The position numbers were made by a program, and so were the translations under genes. Shown piece by piece: positions 32,668-41,693 of a stretch of 64,000 bases of DNA. The DNA comes from Hyphomicrobiales bacterium (GTDB taxonomy: Bacteria; Pseudomonadota; Alphaproteobacteria; Rhizobiales; Rhizobiaceae), in the NCBI GenBank assembly GCA_900470805.1, contig UCCA01000033.1, positions 81,454 through 145,453 on the forward strand, written 5' to 3'. A model generated the notes under the pieces. The model did no database searches, was not told where the DNA came from, and worked only from the letters and a program-made list of their open reading frames with translations. Each line of letters opens with the position of its first letter. Position 1 is the first letter of the stretch.

Positions 32668-33738
32668 TTAGGAGGCCTTCGAGAAGATCCAGACGTCATC
32701 AGAAGGCAGTTCGCACCAAACGTTGCCGGGCTCCCGACGGACGCTGCCCTGCGCCTTCAGGGTCACGCCGGGCGCGCTCAGACGGTATTCCCAGTGGTCG
32801 CCGAGATAGATGCTGGCATCGAGATTGACGGCAATCCGGTTGGGGCCCGGCTGGTCGTGGATCGTCATCTTCTCGACGCGCACGATCGCGGACGCGGCCT
32901 TCCCGTTCGCGTTTGCCACACCTTCCGGCATCACGCCGGAGATGGACCATGTCTCGCCTGAAACGAAAGCCTTGCTGCCATCGATGGAGAGGTTCCCATC
33001 GAGAGTATTGTTGTTGCCAAGGAATTCTGCGGTGTAGCGGTTCTTCGGATTGCTGTAGATCTCCAACGGCGAGCCGCTCTGAACGATCGATCCTCCCTTC
33101 AGCAGCAGGACATTGTCTGCCATGGCGAGAGCCTCGTCCTGATCGTGAGTGACCATGACAGCACACAATTCCAGCTCGAGAATGAGCTTCCGGATCCAAT
33201 AGCGGGCTTCTTCGCGAAGCTTCGCGTCAAGATTCGAAAGAGGTTCATCCATGAGGATAACCTTGGGCTGGTAGACCAGCGCCCTGCAGATCGCGACGCG
33301 TTGCTGCTGGCCGCCCGACAGCTGAAATGGGTAGCGGTCGCCGAGATGGCCGAGGCCGAGCTTTTCGAGCATCTCCTGGACGCGTTTACCGATCTCCGAC
33401 TTGTTAGTGCCGCGGATCGTAAGACCGAAGGCAACGTTCTCGGCGACGGTCTTGTGGGGCCACAGCGCGTAGGACTGGAATACCAGGCCGATGTTGCGCT
33501 GCTCCGGAGGCAGAAGGATGTTCTCTGACGAGTCGAACACCGGGTTTCCCGAGATATCGATCCGTCCCTTGCTCGGAATTTCCAGCCCGGCGATGGTGCG
33601 CAGGAGTGTAGTTTTGCCGCTGCCCGACGCGCCGAGAAGCGCTACGACTTGTCCTTTGCTCGCGGTGAAGGACGTTCCCTGCAGAACATGCAGCGCGCCC
33701 AGATGCATATGGATGTCTTGAACGATCAGATCATTCAT
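32668..33738 (-). CDS. ABC transporter ATP-binding subunit (Fe/polyamine/phosphonate type)
   Basis: A 356-residue ATPase starting MNDLIVQDIHMHLGALHVLQ. Walker A is GASGSGKTT, the ABC signature LSGGQQQRVA, Walker B VILMDEP and the switch histidine is in VTHDQDEA. A C-terminal TOBE-like domain (from about residue 285, SAIVRVEKMTIHDQPG) is typical of the FbpC/PotA/PhnT group. The start overlaps the permease stop by 8 bp. It powers the uptake system formed with the next two genes; the ligand is probably an organic acid or phosphonate. Confidence 0.9.
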   Translation of the reverse strand: MNDLIVQDIHMHLGALHVLQGTSFTASKGQVVALLGASGSGKTTLLRTIAGLEIPSKGRIDISGNPVFDSSENILLPPEQRNIGLVFQSYALWPHKTVAENVAFGLTIRGTNKSEIGKRVQEMLEKLGLGHLGDRYPFQLSGGQQQRVAICRALVYQPKVILMDEPLSNLDAKLREEARYWIRKLILELELCAVMVTHDQDEALAMADNVLLLKGGSIVQSGSPLEIYSNPKNRYTAEFLGNNNTLDGNLSIDGSKAFVSGETWSISGVMPEGVANANGKAASAIVRVEKMTIHDQPGPNRIAVNLDASIYLGDHWEYRLSAPGVTLKAQGSVRREPGNVWCELPSDDVWIFSKAS

Positions 33739-35419
33739 GGATACGACCTCCCAGTCGATTTGCCAGCACAAGGCCGCCAGTCGTCATGACAACGCTGATG
33801 AGGGCCAGGGCGGCGATAGTGTCGAGTGATCCGCTTGCCATAAGCGAGACGATAAGTGATCCGACCACCTCGGTGCCGTTAGTCATGAGGTACACCCCTG
33901 TCGCGTACTCGCGGAGGAAGATGATCATGATCATGATCCATGCGCCGAGCAGACCCGGCCGGATGATCGGCACGACAATGCGCGACCAGGTCTGCTTGAT
34001 CGTGGCTCCTGCGGATCGGCTGCTTTCCTCCAGTTCTGGGGCGACCTGCATTAGAGTCGCTTGGATCAGGCGGAGCCCATAGGAGAGCCCGACGATGATG
34101 TAGGCGATGAGCAGGCTGAGCAGCGTGAGCCGGAAAGGCTTCAGGAATGGCACGAACAGGAAGATCCAGAAGAACGCCAAACCGATGATGAGTCCGGGCA
34201 ACGCCCGCGGCATCAGCACCATGTAGTCGAGAGCGGTGTTGCCTGGCCCGCTCCAGCGATGTCCGGCGAGAGCAATCAGCAGGTAGGCGCCGACGGCGAG
34301 GGCTCCCCCAACCACCGACAGCAGAAGCGTGTTTATGATGCCACGCTGGAGCGCCGCAATGCTGAAGAGTTGCTGGAAGTTGTTGAGCGTCAGGTGATCG
34401 AACAGATTGACGCCCGCGCCCCATGCGTCGACAAACGCGCGGATGGCGATGCCGCCGATCGGCAGGACGATTGAAATCACCAGCCAGATACCGATGCCTA
34501 TCCAGGCTGCGATCTGGCCGCCCTTCCCCAATCGAATCCTTGTGACGCGCGCTCCTTTGCCCCCGATCGTCGCAAAGCGCCGTGCACGGCTGAGGAGCTT
34601 TCGCTGAATGAAAACCAGCGGAAAGATGATCGCGAGCAGGACAACGGCGACGACAGCCATCAGCTGATAGGACGGAACGCCGAGGATCGTGGTTAGCTTG
34701 TAGATGTAGGTGGTCAGCACGAGAACACCCGCGGGATCGCCGAGAACGAGCGGCAGACCGAAAGCCTCGAAGGCCAGCATGACATTGAGACCGATGCTGA
34801 AAATCAGCGCAGGCATGATCAACGGCCAGGTCACGTGCCGCGCAACCGTCCAAATCCCGGCACCGGAAGTTCTGGCCGCCTCCTCCAGATCGCCGGGAAG
34901 GTTTCGCATCGCAGCGGAGGAATAGAGGTAGACATGCGGAACGTGCATGAGTCCGGAGATGAACATCAGGCTCCAGAGCCCGTAGATGTTCCACGGTACG
35001 AAACCGAACAGCCGTTCGAACGCCAGCGTCACGACGCCAGTGGGACCGACGGCGACCGTGTAGCCGAAGCCAAGCACGATAGCCGAAAGGAACATCGGCA
35101 CAAGGACGACGCCTTCGAGCCAACGCCGACCGACCAGATCGGTGCGCGTCAGCAGGAAAGCGAGGATGGCGCCCAGCGGAACGCAGACGACGATCGTGCC
35201 CAAAGCGAAGATCGCTGTCGTGCCAAGCGCTCGATAGAAGTCGGAATCGGTGAAGATATAGACGTATGCATCAAGACCCAGCGTGCTCAATGGAGAGAAG
35301 AAGGGTCCGGTGAGGAAGCTCTGATACAAGATCAGAAGAACGGGTGACAGTACGAGGATTCCGAGTGCCGCCAAGGCGGCGAAGCGGAACCCCGTAGCGT
35401 CGGCAGTGGTCCTAGCCAT
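33731..35419 (-). CDS. ABC transporter permease, fused two-domain
   Basis: A 562-residue inner-membrane protein with about 12 hydrophobic segments in two homologous halves, as in FbpB-type permeases. Each half has an EAA loop: the first near DLEEAARTSGAGIWTVARHV and the second near ELEESSRSAGATIKQTWSRI. These loops contact the ATPase. Fusion of both permease domains is normal for iron- and aminoethylphosphonate-type systems. It is encoded between the binding protein and the ATPase in one operon. Confidence 0.9.
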   Translation of the reverse strand: MARTTADATGFRFAALAALGILVLSPVLLILYQSFLTGPFFSPLSTLGLDAYVYIFTDSDFYRALGTTAIFALGTIVVCVPLGAILAFLLTRTDLVGRRWLEGVVLVPMFLSAIVLGFGYTVAVGPTGVVTLAFERLFGFVPWNIYGLWSLMFISGLMHVPHVYLYSSAAMRNLPGDLEEAARTSGAGIWTVARHVTWPLIMPALIFSIGLNVMLAFEAFGLPLVLGDPAGVLVLTTYIYKLTTILGVPSYQLMAVVAVVLLAIIFPLVFIQRKLLSRARRFATIGGKGARVTRIRLGKGGQIAAWIGIGIWLVISIVLPIGGIAIRAFVDAWGAGVNLFDHLTLNNFQQLFSIAALQRGIINTLLLSVVGGALAVGAYLLIALAGHRWSGPGNTALDYMVLMPRALPGLIIGLAFFWIFLFVPFLKPFRLTLLSLLIAYIIVGLSYGLRLIQATLMQVAPELEESSRSAGATIKQTWSRIVVPIIRPGLLGAWIMIMIIFLREYATGVYLMTNGTEVVGSLIVSLMASGSLDTIAALALISVVMTTGGLVLANRLGGRIHE

Positions 35420-35439
35420 GACTACGGGATCCTCGGTAT

Positions 35440-36534
35440 TTATTGGTTCAGGGCTTTCTTCCAGTCCTTGAAGAACTGGCCACGCTTGGTTGCCTGAAGG
35501 CCCTCAAGCAGTGCGGCATCGAGCTTGATCGGCACGAGCTTGCCGCCGGCTTCCTTGTTCACCGAGTCCCAGTTGTCGGCGGTCACATCGCTGCGCACCG
35601 AAGGGAGGCCCGCCTCGGCAACGGCCGTCTGCCCAGCCTTGGACAGCATGTAGTCGAGGAAGAGTTTCGCTGCATTCGGGTTCGGTGCATCCTTGCTGAT
35701 GAAGGCAGTGCGCGATGCAGCGATCGTGTAGTCGTCAGGATAGACCACCGTGAGCGTCGGGTTGGACTTGGCCCATCCCTTTGCGTAGGCACCGTTGACG
35801 TTGAAGCCGAACGGATGCTCGCCGGACAGGATCTTTTCGCGCAACTGCCCGGAGCTGGAGTAGACCTTGCCCTTCGCCTTCCCGAACGCATCGATCAGTG
35901 TCCAGAAATCGTTGTCATTGACGACGTCGTTTTCCATGACGGTGTAGGCGGATGCCGATTTTTCGGGATCGAAGGTTGTGACCTTGCCCTGAAGCTCGGC
36001 GCCCTTCTTCGCAAGAAGGTCGGCCAGTTCCTTATGGTTCTTCGGAACAGAGTCCGTGAAGACCTTGTTGTTATACATGAAAACGATCGGCTCGACGGTC
36101 GTCGAATAAGCCGCGTCCTTGTACTGGGCCCAGGCAGGAATGTTAGCCGCTTCAACCGACTTGTAAGTTTCGGCGTGTCCTTCTTCGACAAGCTGGAGCT
36201 GGAGATCGAGACCGTTCGACCAGACTACGTCCGAACCGACCTGCCCGGCAGCTGCTTCGCTGACAACGCGGTTGTAGACAGCGCCACTCGCGACGTCATT
36301 CCACTTCACCTTGATACCGGGATAGGCTTTCTCGAAGCCGGAAATCAGCCCGTCCGCCTGCTCGGAGTCGGTCGGCGAATAGACATTCACCGAACCTTCT
36401 TTGATCCCGGCGGTGACAATGCCCTGGTAGTCGGCGGGGTAGCCTTCAGGCGCCTGCTGGGCACCCGCAGAGAATGCGACGACGATTACGGACTGGAATA
36501 CTGCCGCACATGCGGCCACTTTCAAGGTTTGCAT
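35440..36534 (-). CDS. Periplasmic solute-binding protein of the cluster A ABC system
   Basis: A 364-residue protein with a cleavable signal (AACAAVFQSVIVVAFSAGAQ, cleavage near AQQA). The body (VNVYSPTDSEQADGLISGFE; YPGIKVKWNDVASGAVYNRV) resembles the type II Fe(III)/2-aminoethylphosphonate binding-protein family (SBP_bac_6/11). It lies 20 bp before the permease gene. With a four-carbon acid pathway beside it, a sugar-acid ligand is plausible, but the family often binds metal or phosphonate. Confidence 0.9.
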   Translation of the reverse strand: MQTLKVAACAAVFQSVIVVAFSAGAQQAPEGYPADYQGIVTAGIKEGSVNVYSPTDSEQADGLISGFEKAYPGIKVKWNDVASGAVYNRVVSEAAAGQVGSDVVWSNGLDLQLQLVEEGHAETYKSVEAANIPAWAQYKDAAYSTTVEPIVFMYNNKVFTDSVPKNHKELADLLAKKGAELQGKVTTFDPEKSASAYTVMENDVVNDNDFWTLIDAFGKAKGKVYSSSGQLREKILSGEHPFGFNVNGAYAKGWAKSNPTLTVVYPDDYTIAASRTAFISKDAPNPNAAKLFLDYMLSKAGQTAVAEAGLPSVRSDVTADNWDSVNKEAGGKLVPIKLDAALLEGLQATKRGQFFKDWKKALNQ

Positions 36535-36614
36535 CTGGTATCCTCCCGTGATGCTGTTGAACCTATTTCTGGATGCTACGGCAGCTGGTCCTCTGCCCGC
36601 TGCCGCCTCTCAAA

Positions 36615-37691
36615 TCAGCTTGCCGCCTTGACTGGCTCGCGAAGATTTTCTGCGATCGCCTTGGCAAACGCCTGGGTTCCGAGGTCGCCGCCCAGGTCTC
36701 CAGTGCGCTGACCGGACGTCAGTAGAGCGTCCATCGACTGTTCGATGGCCTTGGAAGCGACGTGGAATTTCTCGCCGCCCTGCTTCGCGCCCCACCAGTC
36801 CAGCAGCATTGCCGTCGAAAGGATGATGCCGCTTGGATTGGCGATGCCCTTCCCTGCGATGTCGGGCGCAGAGCCATGACCCGCATTAGCGGCGGCGTGG
36901 GTGTCACCTACGTTCAGCGCAGCGGCCAGACCGAGGCCACCGGAGAGTGCGACTGCCAGGTTCGACAAGATGTCGCCGAACATGTTGGTAATCAGGATCA
37001 CGTCGAAACGGTCCGGGTTGGTGTAGATGTCCGCGACCATCGCGTCGATATCGACTTCACGAAGTGTCACGTCCGGATAGTTGCGCGCGACGGCTTCCGC
37101 CTCTTCGACGAAGATGCCGTCGGAGACCTGGAGCACGTGGCGCTTGCCGACGACGGTGACGTGCTTGCGGCGCGTCTGGGCGAGTTCAAACGCCTTCTCC
37201 GCGATACGGCGCGACGCCTGGCGGGTGATCTTGCGAACGGCGAGTGCGATATCCGGCGTGGGCATAAACTCGCCGCTGCCAAGGAACATGTTGCGGTCGG
37301 CATAGAAGCCTTCCGTGTTCTCGCGGGAAAGAATGCAATCGAGACCCGGACGTGCACGATCGAGGCCGTTGCGGGATCGCGCCGGGCGAAGGTTTGCGTA
37401 AAGATCAAGCTTCTTGCGGATCGTGCCCGGGATGTTGATGCCACCTTCGGAAAGCGGTGGGTAGGCGGTCATGCCACCCGGTCCAAGCAGGACCCCGTCT
37501 GCGTCGAAAGTAGCCTTTACAGCGCTGTCCGGGAGAGTCGTCCCGGTTTTCCGGTGCGACGCCATTCCCACTTCATGGACGTCAAATTCGAGTCCCAGGC
37601 CGAAGCTTTTGTCCGCCGCGCGCAAAACGCTCAACGCGGCTTCAGTGATCTCCGGACCAATGTCGTCACCGGGCAAAACTGCAATTCTCAT
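36615..37691 (-). CDS. Isocitrate/isopropylmalate dehydrogenase-family enzyme
   Basis: A 358-residue protein from ATG 37691: MRIAVLPGDDIGPEITEAAL. Family motifs are YANLRPARS (substrate arginines), ILSRENTEGFYADRN, NMFGDILSNLAVALSGGLGL and the cofactor loop HGSAPDIAGKGIANPSG. This beta-decarboxylating dehydrogenase family includes tartrate and D-malate dehydrogenases. Here it may oxidise a tetronate or tartrate-like substrate at the start of the pathway. It is the first gene of the minus-strand operon and divergent from the racemase-like gene. Confidence 0.85.
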   Translation of the reverse strand: MRIAVLPGDDIGPEITEAALSVLRAADKSFGLGLEFDVHEVGMASHRKTGTTLPDSAVKATFDADGVLLGPGGMTAYPPLSEGGINIPGTIRKKLDLYANLRPARSRNGLDRARPGLDCILSRENTEGFYADRNMFLGSGEFMPTPDIALAVRKITRQASRRIAEKAFELAQTRRKHVTVVGKRHVLQVSDGIFVEEAEAVARNYPDVTLREVDIDAMVADIYTNPDRFDVILITNMFGDILSNLAVALSGGLGLAAALNVGDTHAAANAGHGSAPDIAGKGIANPSGIILSTAMLLDWWGAKQGGEKFHVASKAIEQSMDALLTSGQRTGDLGGDLGTQAFAKAIAENLREPVKAAS

Positions 37692-37715
37692 TTGGTGTCT
37701 CCTCAATTTATACTT

Positions 37716-37730
37716 GACCGTATACGATGA
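37716..37730. promoter_or_regulatory. GTATAC operator-like site between the divergent cluster A operons
   Basis: GTATACGAT at 37720-37728 repeats the core found upstream of the GntR gene. It lies 29 bp from the dehydrogenase start and about 190 bp from the racemase-like start, so one regulator could control both directions. Confidence 0.55.
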
Positions 37731-37917
37731 GGTATGCGAAGCCGTCAATCACAAAATTTTCGGTGCTGGGGATTAAGCCAAACTGCCCCTCACTGCGGGA
37801 GGTACCTTCTGAACCGTAATTGAAGGCGCATTGTCCGGCTGCTTGACGGCTGAGGCGCCTACCCTCGAAGTTCAACGGGATCTTTCCGATCAAATTGCTG
37901 AAGGAGACGTAGCCGAC

Positions 37918-38583
37918 ATGTCGAAGTCACCGAGGATTGCTCTGATCCATGCCACACCAGTCGCGATGGAGCCGATCCGGGACGCGTTCAAGAATCTCTG
38001 GCCGGACGCCGAGCCGATCAATATTCTGGAAGAAAGCCTGACCCCGGACCGCGCCCGGTCGGCCGAGATCCCCGACGAACTCACCGATCGCATCGTTGCC
38101 CTCGCCAGGTATGGCGCATTAACCGGAAGTGATGCTGTCCTGTTTACCTGCTCGGCGTTCGGGCCAGCGATCGAGTACGCAGCAACCACGCTCGCCATCC
38201 CGGTATTAAAGCCGAACGAGGCGATGTTCGCGGCAGCGATCGCCGAGGGCGGCCGGAGCGCGATGCTCTACACCTTCCCGCCTGCGAAGGAGAGCATGGA
38301 GCAGGAATTCCGTGAGGAAGCCGCACGGCGTGAGTCCGATGCCCAGATTGAAAGCGTCTTTGTGCCTGGTGCTATCGACGCCGTGCGCCAAGGAGACGTT
38401 GCCACGCACAATCGCCTGATCGCCGAGGCGGCGAAGTCGCTCTCCGGTTTCCGCTCAGTGACACTCGGCCAGTTCTCGATGGCACGGGCGCTAGCAGATG
38501 TTCAGGCTTCCACCGACATCCCAGTCTTCAGCAGCCCGGAACAAGCAGTCCTTAAGCTCCGTGGCTTGATTGGCAAAGAATAA
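37918..38583 (+). CDS. Asp/Glu-racemase-superfamily protein (cluster A)
   Basis: A 221-residue protein from ATG 37918, with GAAGGAGA ahead of it. The fold family is that of aspartate/glutamate and hydantoin racemases and arylmalonate decarboxylase. One expected cysteine is in LFTCSAFGPAIEYA. The second half-site region (SVTLGQFSMARALA) has no Cys, so a two-cysteine racemase mechanism is not supported. A paralogue sits in cluster B (52093-52764), in both cases beside OtnK. The role in tetronate use is unassigned. Confidence 0.8.
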   Translation: MSKSPRIALIHATPVAMEPIRDAFKNLWPDAEPINILEESLTPDRARSAEIPDELTDRIVALARYGALTGSDAVLFTCSAFGPAIEYAATTLAIPVLKPNEAMFAAAIAEGGRSAMLYTFPPAKESMEQEFREEAARRESDAQIESVFVPGAIDAVRQGDVATHNRLIAEAAKSLSGFRSVTLGQFSMARALADVQASTDIPVFSSPEQAVLKLRGLIGKE

Positions 38584-38644
38584 TAGAACGACATCGGCTG
38601 CACGACATCGGTTAGACTGATGGTCTCGGCCAAGGAGGAAGAAA

Positions 38645-39907
38645 ATGCTTCTAGGAGTGATCGCCGACGACTTCACGGGCGCAAGCGACATCGCCAACAC
38701 GATCTCGAAGGGTGTGGCGCCGACAGGCGGCCTTAGAACGGCACAATTTCTTGGCGTGCCAAACGGCCCCGCAGCCGCCGACATCGAGGCTGGCGTCGTT
38801 GCACTGAAGAGCCGGACCGTCCCGGTCGAAGAGGCTGTCCGCGAGTCCCTTCGCGCACTCGAGTGGCTGTTGGCACAGGGGTGCCAGCAGATCGTGTTCA
38901 AATACTGCTCGACCTTCGACTCGACGCCGACCGGAAACATCGGCCCGGTTGGAGAGGCGCTGGCCGTGGCACTCGGTGCGAAGGGCGTCGTCGTATGCCC
39001 GGCGTTCCCTGGCGCCGGGCGGACGATCTACATGGGGCATCTGTTCGTCCAGGATCGGCTCCTGAATGAATCCGGCATGCAGAACCACCCGCTTACGCCG
39101 ATGACCGATCCCGACATCCGCCGTTGGCTGGCTCAGCAGACGACGTCGACGGTGGGTCATGTCGGTTTGACCACCGTTCGCAAGGGAAAGAGCGATGTCG
39201 CGCTCGCTCTGGCGACGACCAATGACGCGCTCGTCGTCGTGGACGCGACATCCGACGAGGATTTGATCACGATTGGCACTGCGATTGCCGACCACAAACT
39301 CGTAACTGGCGGATCGGGTATCGCTATCGGGCTCCCGGGCAACTTCATCGAACGCGGCCTCGCCGCAGGAAACTCGGGCGGCCGGATTGGCGTCGAGGGT
39401 CCCGAGGCGATCCTCGCTGGGAGTTGCTCCGGGGCGACGCGTGGCCAGATCGATCTGCACAAGCGGAGCCACCCCACGCTGGCGATCGACGTCGACAAGG
39501 TGATGAGCGGCGCCACCACGCCTGATGACATCGTCGAATTCATCAAGATCAATCACGGGAAGGCTCCTCTCGCCTACTCGTCCGGCACCCCTGACGAAGT
39601 CCGCCAGACGCAGGCGAAGTATGGCCGCGAGGAGGTTGCCGGAAAACTCGACGGGTTCTTCGCGGATGTCGCGCGCAAGCTGGTCCACTGCGGCGTGAAG
39701 CGCCTGGTCGTGGCTGGCGGGGAGACGTCAGGGGCCGTTGTTTCGGCGCTCGATCTCGGCGCACTCACCATTGGCCAGGAAATCGATCCCGGCGTTCCCG
39801 TCCTGCTTTCGCACGGTGAGCAGCCCATCGCACTCGCCCTCAAGTCCGGCAATTTCGGTTCGCCGGACTTCTTCACCAAGGCCCTCGAAAGGTTGAACGC
39901 AAAGTGA
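38645..39907 (+). CDS. otnK: 3-oxo-tetronate kinase OtnK (DUF1537 family)
   Basis: A 420-residue protein starting MLLGVIADDFTGASDIANTI, the DUF1537 N-terminal signature (G-x-I-A-D-D-F-T-G-A). KYCSTFDSTPTGNIGPVGEA is the substrate loop, and the C-terminal nucleotide domain has LVVAGGETSGAVVSALDL. Enzymes of this family phosphorylate 3-oxo-tetronate at C4, giving the substrate for OtnC. The stop overlaps the GTG start of otnC by 4 bp, so the two are coupled. Cluster B has a second, diverged copy. Confidence 0.92.
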   Translation: MLLGVIADDFTGASDIANTISKGVAPTGGLRTAQFLGVPNGPAAADIEAGVVALKSRTVPVEEAVRESLRALEWLLAQGCQQIVFKYCSTFDSTPTGNIGPVGEALAVALGAKGVVVCPAFPGAGRTIYMGHLFVQDRLLNESGMQNHPLTPMTDPDIRRWLAQQTTSTVGHVGLTTVRKGKSDVALALATTNDALVVVDATSDEDLITIGTAIADHKLVTGGSGIAIGLPGNFIERGLAAGNSGGRIGVEGPEAILAGSCSGATRGQIDLHKRSHPTLAIDVDKVMSGATTPDDIVEFIKINHGKAPLAYSSGTPDEVRQTQAKYGREEVAGKLDGFFADVARKLVHCGVKRLVVAGGETSGAVVSALDLGALTIGQEIDPGVPVLLSHGEQPIALALKSGNFGSPDFFTKALERLNAK

Positions 39908-40545
39908 GCACCTCGGAAAACAAGATCCGTGAGGACATCGCCCGGCTGTCGAAATCTCTGTTCGACCGGGGATTCTCGGTCGGATCGGCAGGCAACATCA
40001 GCGTTGCCGTCGACGACGGGATCCTTATGACACCCACCAACTCGTGTCTCGGCTTCCTTGACCCGGCGAAGATCAGCAAGGTATCGCGCGACGGACGACA
40101 TCTATCCGGAGACAAGCCATCGAAGGAGATCTTCCTTCACAATGCATTCTACGAAACCCGCCCTGAAACCGGGGCGGTGGTCCATCTTCATTCTACTTAC
40201 GCAACCGCCTTGTCCTGTCTCAGCGATGTCGATCCCGAAGACTGCATTCCTCCGCTGACGCCTTATGTCGTCATGCGGGTCGGTCAGGTGAAGCTTGTCG
40301 ATTATGTTCGTCCGGGCGACGAGAAGGCTGGCGATCTGATCCGTGCTCTTGGCGGAAAATATGCCGCCGTGCTGCTGGCCAACCACGGCCCGGTCGTAAC
40401 CGGAAAGGACATCACCTCGGCGGTCTATGCAGCAGAAGAGCTAGAGGAGACTGCGAAGCTTCTGGTCACTTTGCGCGGTATGCCGACGCGCATGCTCACC
40501 GACGAGAACGTCGCAGAGCTCAAGGCAGTATTCGGAGGCTACTGA
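39904..40545 (+). CDS. otnC: 3-oxo-tetronate 4-phosphate decarboxylase OtnC (class II aldolase fold)
   Basis: A 213-residue protein of the aldolase II/adducin family. GSAGNISVAVDDGILMTPTN is the substrate loop, AVVHLHSTYATALSC holds two zinc-binding histidines (HLH), and LLANHGPVVTGKD provides the third. OtnC converts 3-oxo-tetronate 4-phosphate to dihydroxyacetone phosphate and CO2. A GTG start overlaps otnK, and the stop shares a base with the FBPase start. Confidence 0.9.
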   Translation: MSTSENKIREDIARLSKSLFDRGFSVGSAGNISVAVDDGILMTPTNSCLGFLDPAKISKVSRDGRHLSGDKPSKEIFLHNAFYETRPETGAVVHLHSTYATALSCLSDVDPEDCIPPLTPYVVMRVGQVKLVDYVRPGDEKAGDLIRALGGKYAAVLLANHGPVVTGKDITSAVYAAEELEETAKLLVTLRGMPTRMLTDENVAELKAVFGGY

Positions 40546-41537
40546 TGTCAGTTGCTTCCATCAGGGAACCGGACACGGTGCGCCCTTCCCTTCAGGATTA
40601 CCTTGATCAGCAGGCGTTGTCGGGCATCTCGTCCGAATTGACTGCAATCGTCGCCGCGCTGGCAAAAGCCTCGCTGGAGATCGCCGATCGGATCCGCCTC
40701 AGCGTGTTCGACGAGCCGGGGTCGGCTGGCGGTGAGGTCAACGTCCAGGGCGAGGTACAGAAGCAGCTCGATGTCGTCGCCAACGACGTCGTTCTGAGCG
40801 CATGTCGCGAGCTGCCACAGGTCTCGTTCGCCGTCTCCGAAGAGTTGGACGACGCAGTCCGAAACAGTGATCTGGGCAGATACGCCGTCGTCTTCGATCC
40901 CTTGGATGGGTCTTCGAACCTGGACGTCAACATATCCGTAGGCTCGATCTTCTCGATTCTGCAGGCACGGGAATACACAGAGCTTCTACAGCCCGGCTCC
41001 CTGCAGCGGTTCGCCGGATATGTCGGATATGGTCCGACAACCATCTTCACCTTCACCTTTGGGGACAGCGTCGCGATGTTCGCAGCCGACGACGAGCGCT
41101 GCTATCGGCTGCTGAGTGAGGAAGTGAAGATCCCACCGCGGTTCCCCGAGTACTCGATAAACTCAAGCCGGAAATGGGAATGGCCCGCGGCGGTCGCTCG
41201 CTACATCCAGGATTGCGAACTCGGCGAAGAAGGTCCTCTAGGGCGCCGCTACAACATGCGCTGGGTCGGCTCGATGGTCGCCGAGCTTCACAGGATCATG
41301 CTGCGTGGAGGGCTATTTCTGTATCCAGGCTCCACCAGCGGCAAAAATGGGAAGCTAAGGCTGCTTTACGAAGCCAACCCCATGAGCCTGATCTACGAGG
41401 CAGCCGGCGGCGCCGCGTGGTCAGGATCCGAGCGAATTCTCGACCTGCAACCAGTGAGCCTTCATCAGCGAACGGGTGTGATCATCGGCTCGGCCGATGA
41501 GGTCGCCAATGTGAAACGCTATTTCGCGAACGGATAG
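40545..41537 (+). CDS. fbp: Class I fructose-1,6-bisphosphatase
   Basis: A 330-residue protein with the diagnostic metal/substrate motif VVFDPLDGSSNLDVNISVGS near residues 108-127 and the C-terminal GKNGKLRLLYEANPMSLIYE that binds the 6-phosphate. It dephosphorylates fructose 1,6-bisphosphate (possibly sedoheptulose 1,7-bisphosphate). Its start overlaps the OtnC stop by one base. With the class II aldolase downstream it would channel OtnC-derived DHAP into fructose 6-phosphate. Confidence 0.92.
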   Translation: MSVASIREPDTVRPSLQDYLDQQALSGISSELTAIVAALAKASLEIADRIRLSVFDEPGSAGGEVNVQGEVQKQLDVVANDVVLSACRELPQVSFAVSEELDDAVRNSDLGRYAVVFDPLDGSSNLDVNISVGSIFSILQAREYTELLQPGSLQRFAGYVGYGPTTIFTFTFGDSVAMFAADDERCYRLLSEEVKIPPRFPEYSINSSRKWEWPAAVARYIQDCELGEEGPLGRRYNMRWVGSMVAELHRIMLRGGLFLYPGSTSGKNGKLRLLYEANPMSLIYEAAGGAAWSGSERILDLQPVSLHQRTGVIIGSADEVANVKRYFANG

Positions 41538-41693
41538 CAGCTGGGCTGGCCGCCCTTGGCGCGTTAGCCGAACATATTCAATGCCTTGCCAAGGGGGTCG
41601 ATCGCGGCCGCCCTTCGGATCGCTTTGCCTCGCGCGGAGACGGGAGCCAACGACGTAACTGCATGGCTGAGACAACTCGGCTGGGAGAATTCA

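Noticed and set aside
35443..36711. 422-codon plus-strand frame opposite the solute-binding protein
   Set aside because: It is antisense to a binding protein with a clear signal peptide and family match; the length reflects GC-rich codon bias.
36762..37730. 322-codon plus-strand frame opposite the dehydrogenase
   Set aside because: Antisense shadow of a gene with multiple catalytic motifs.
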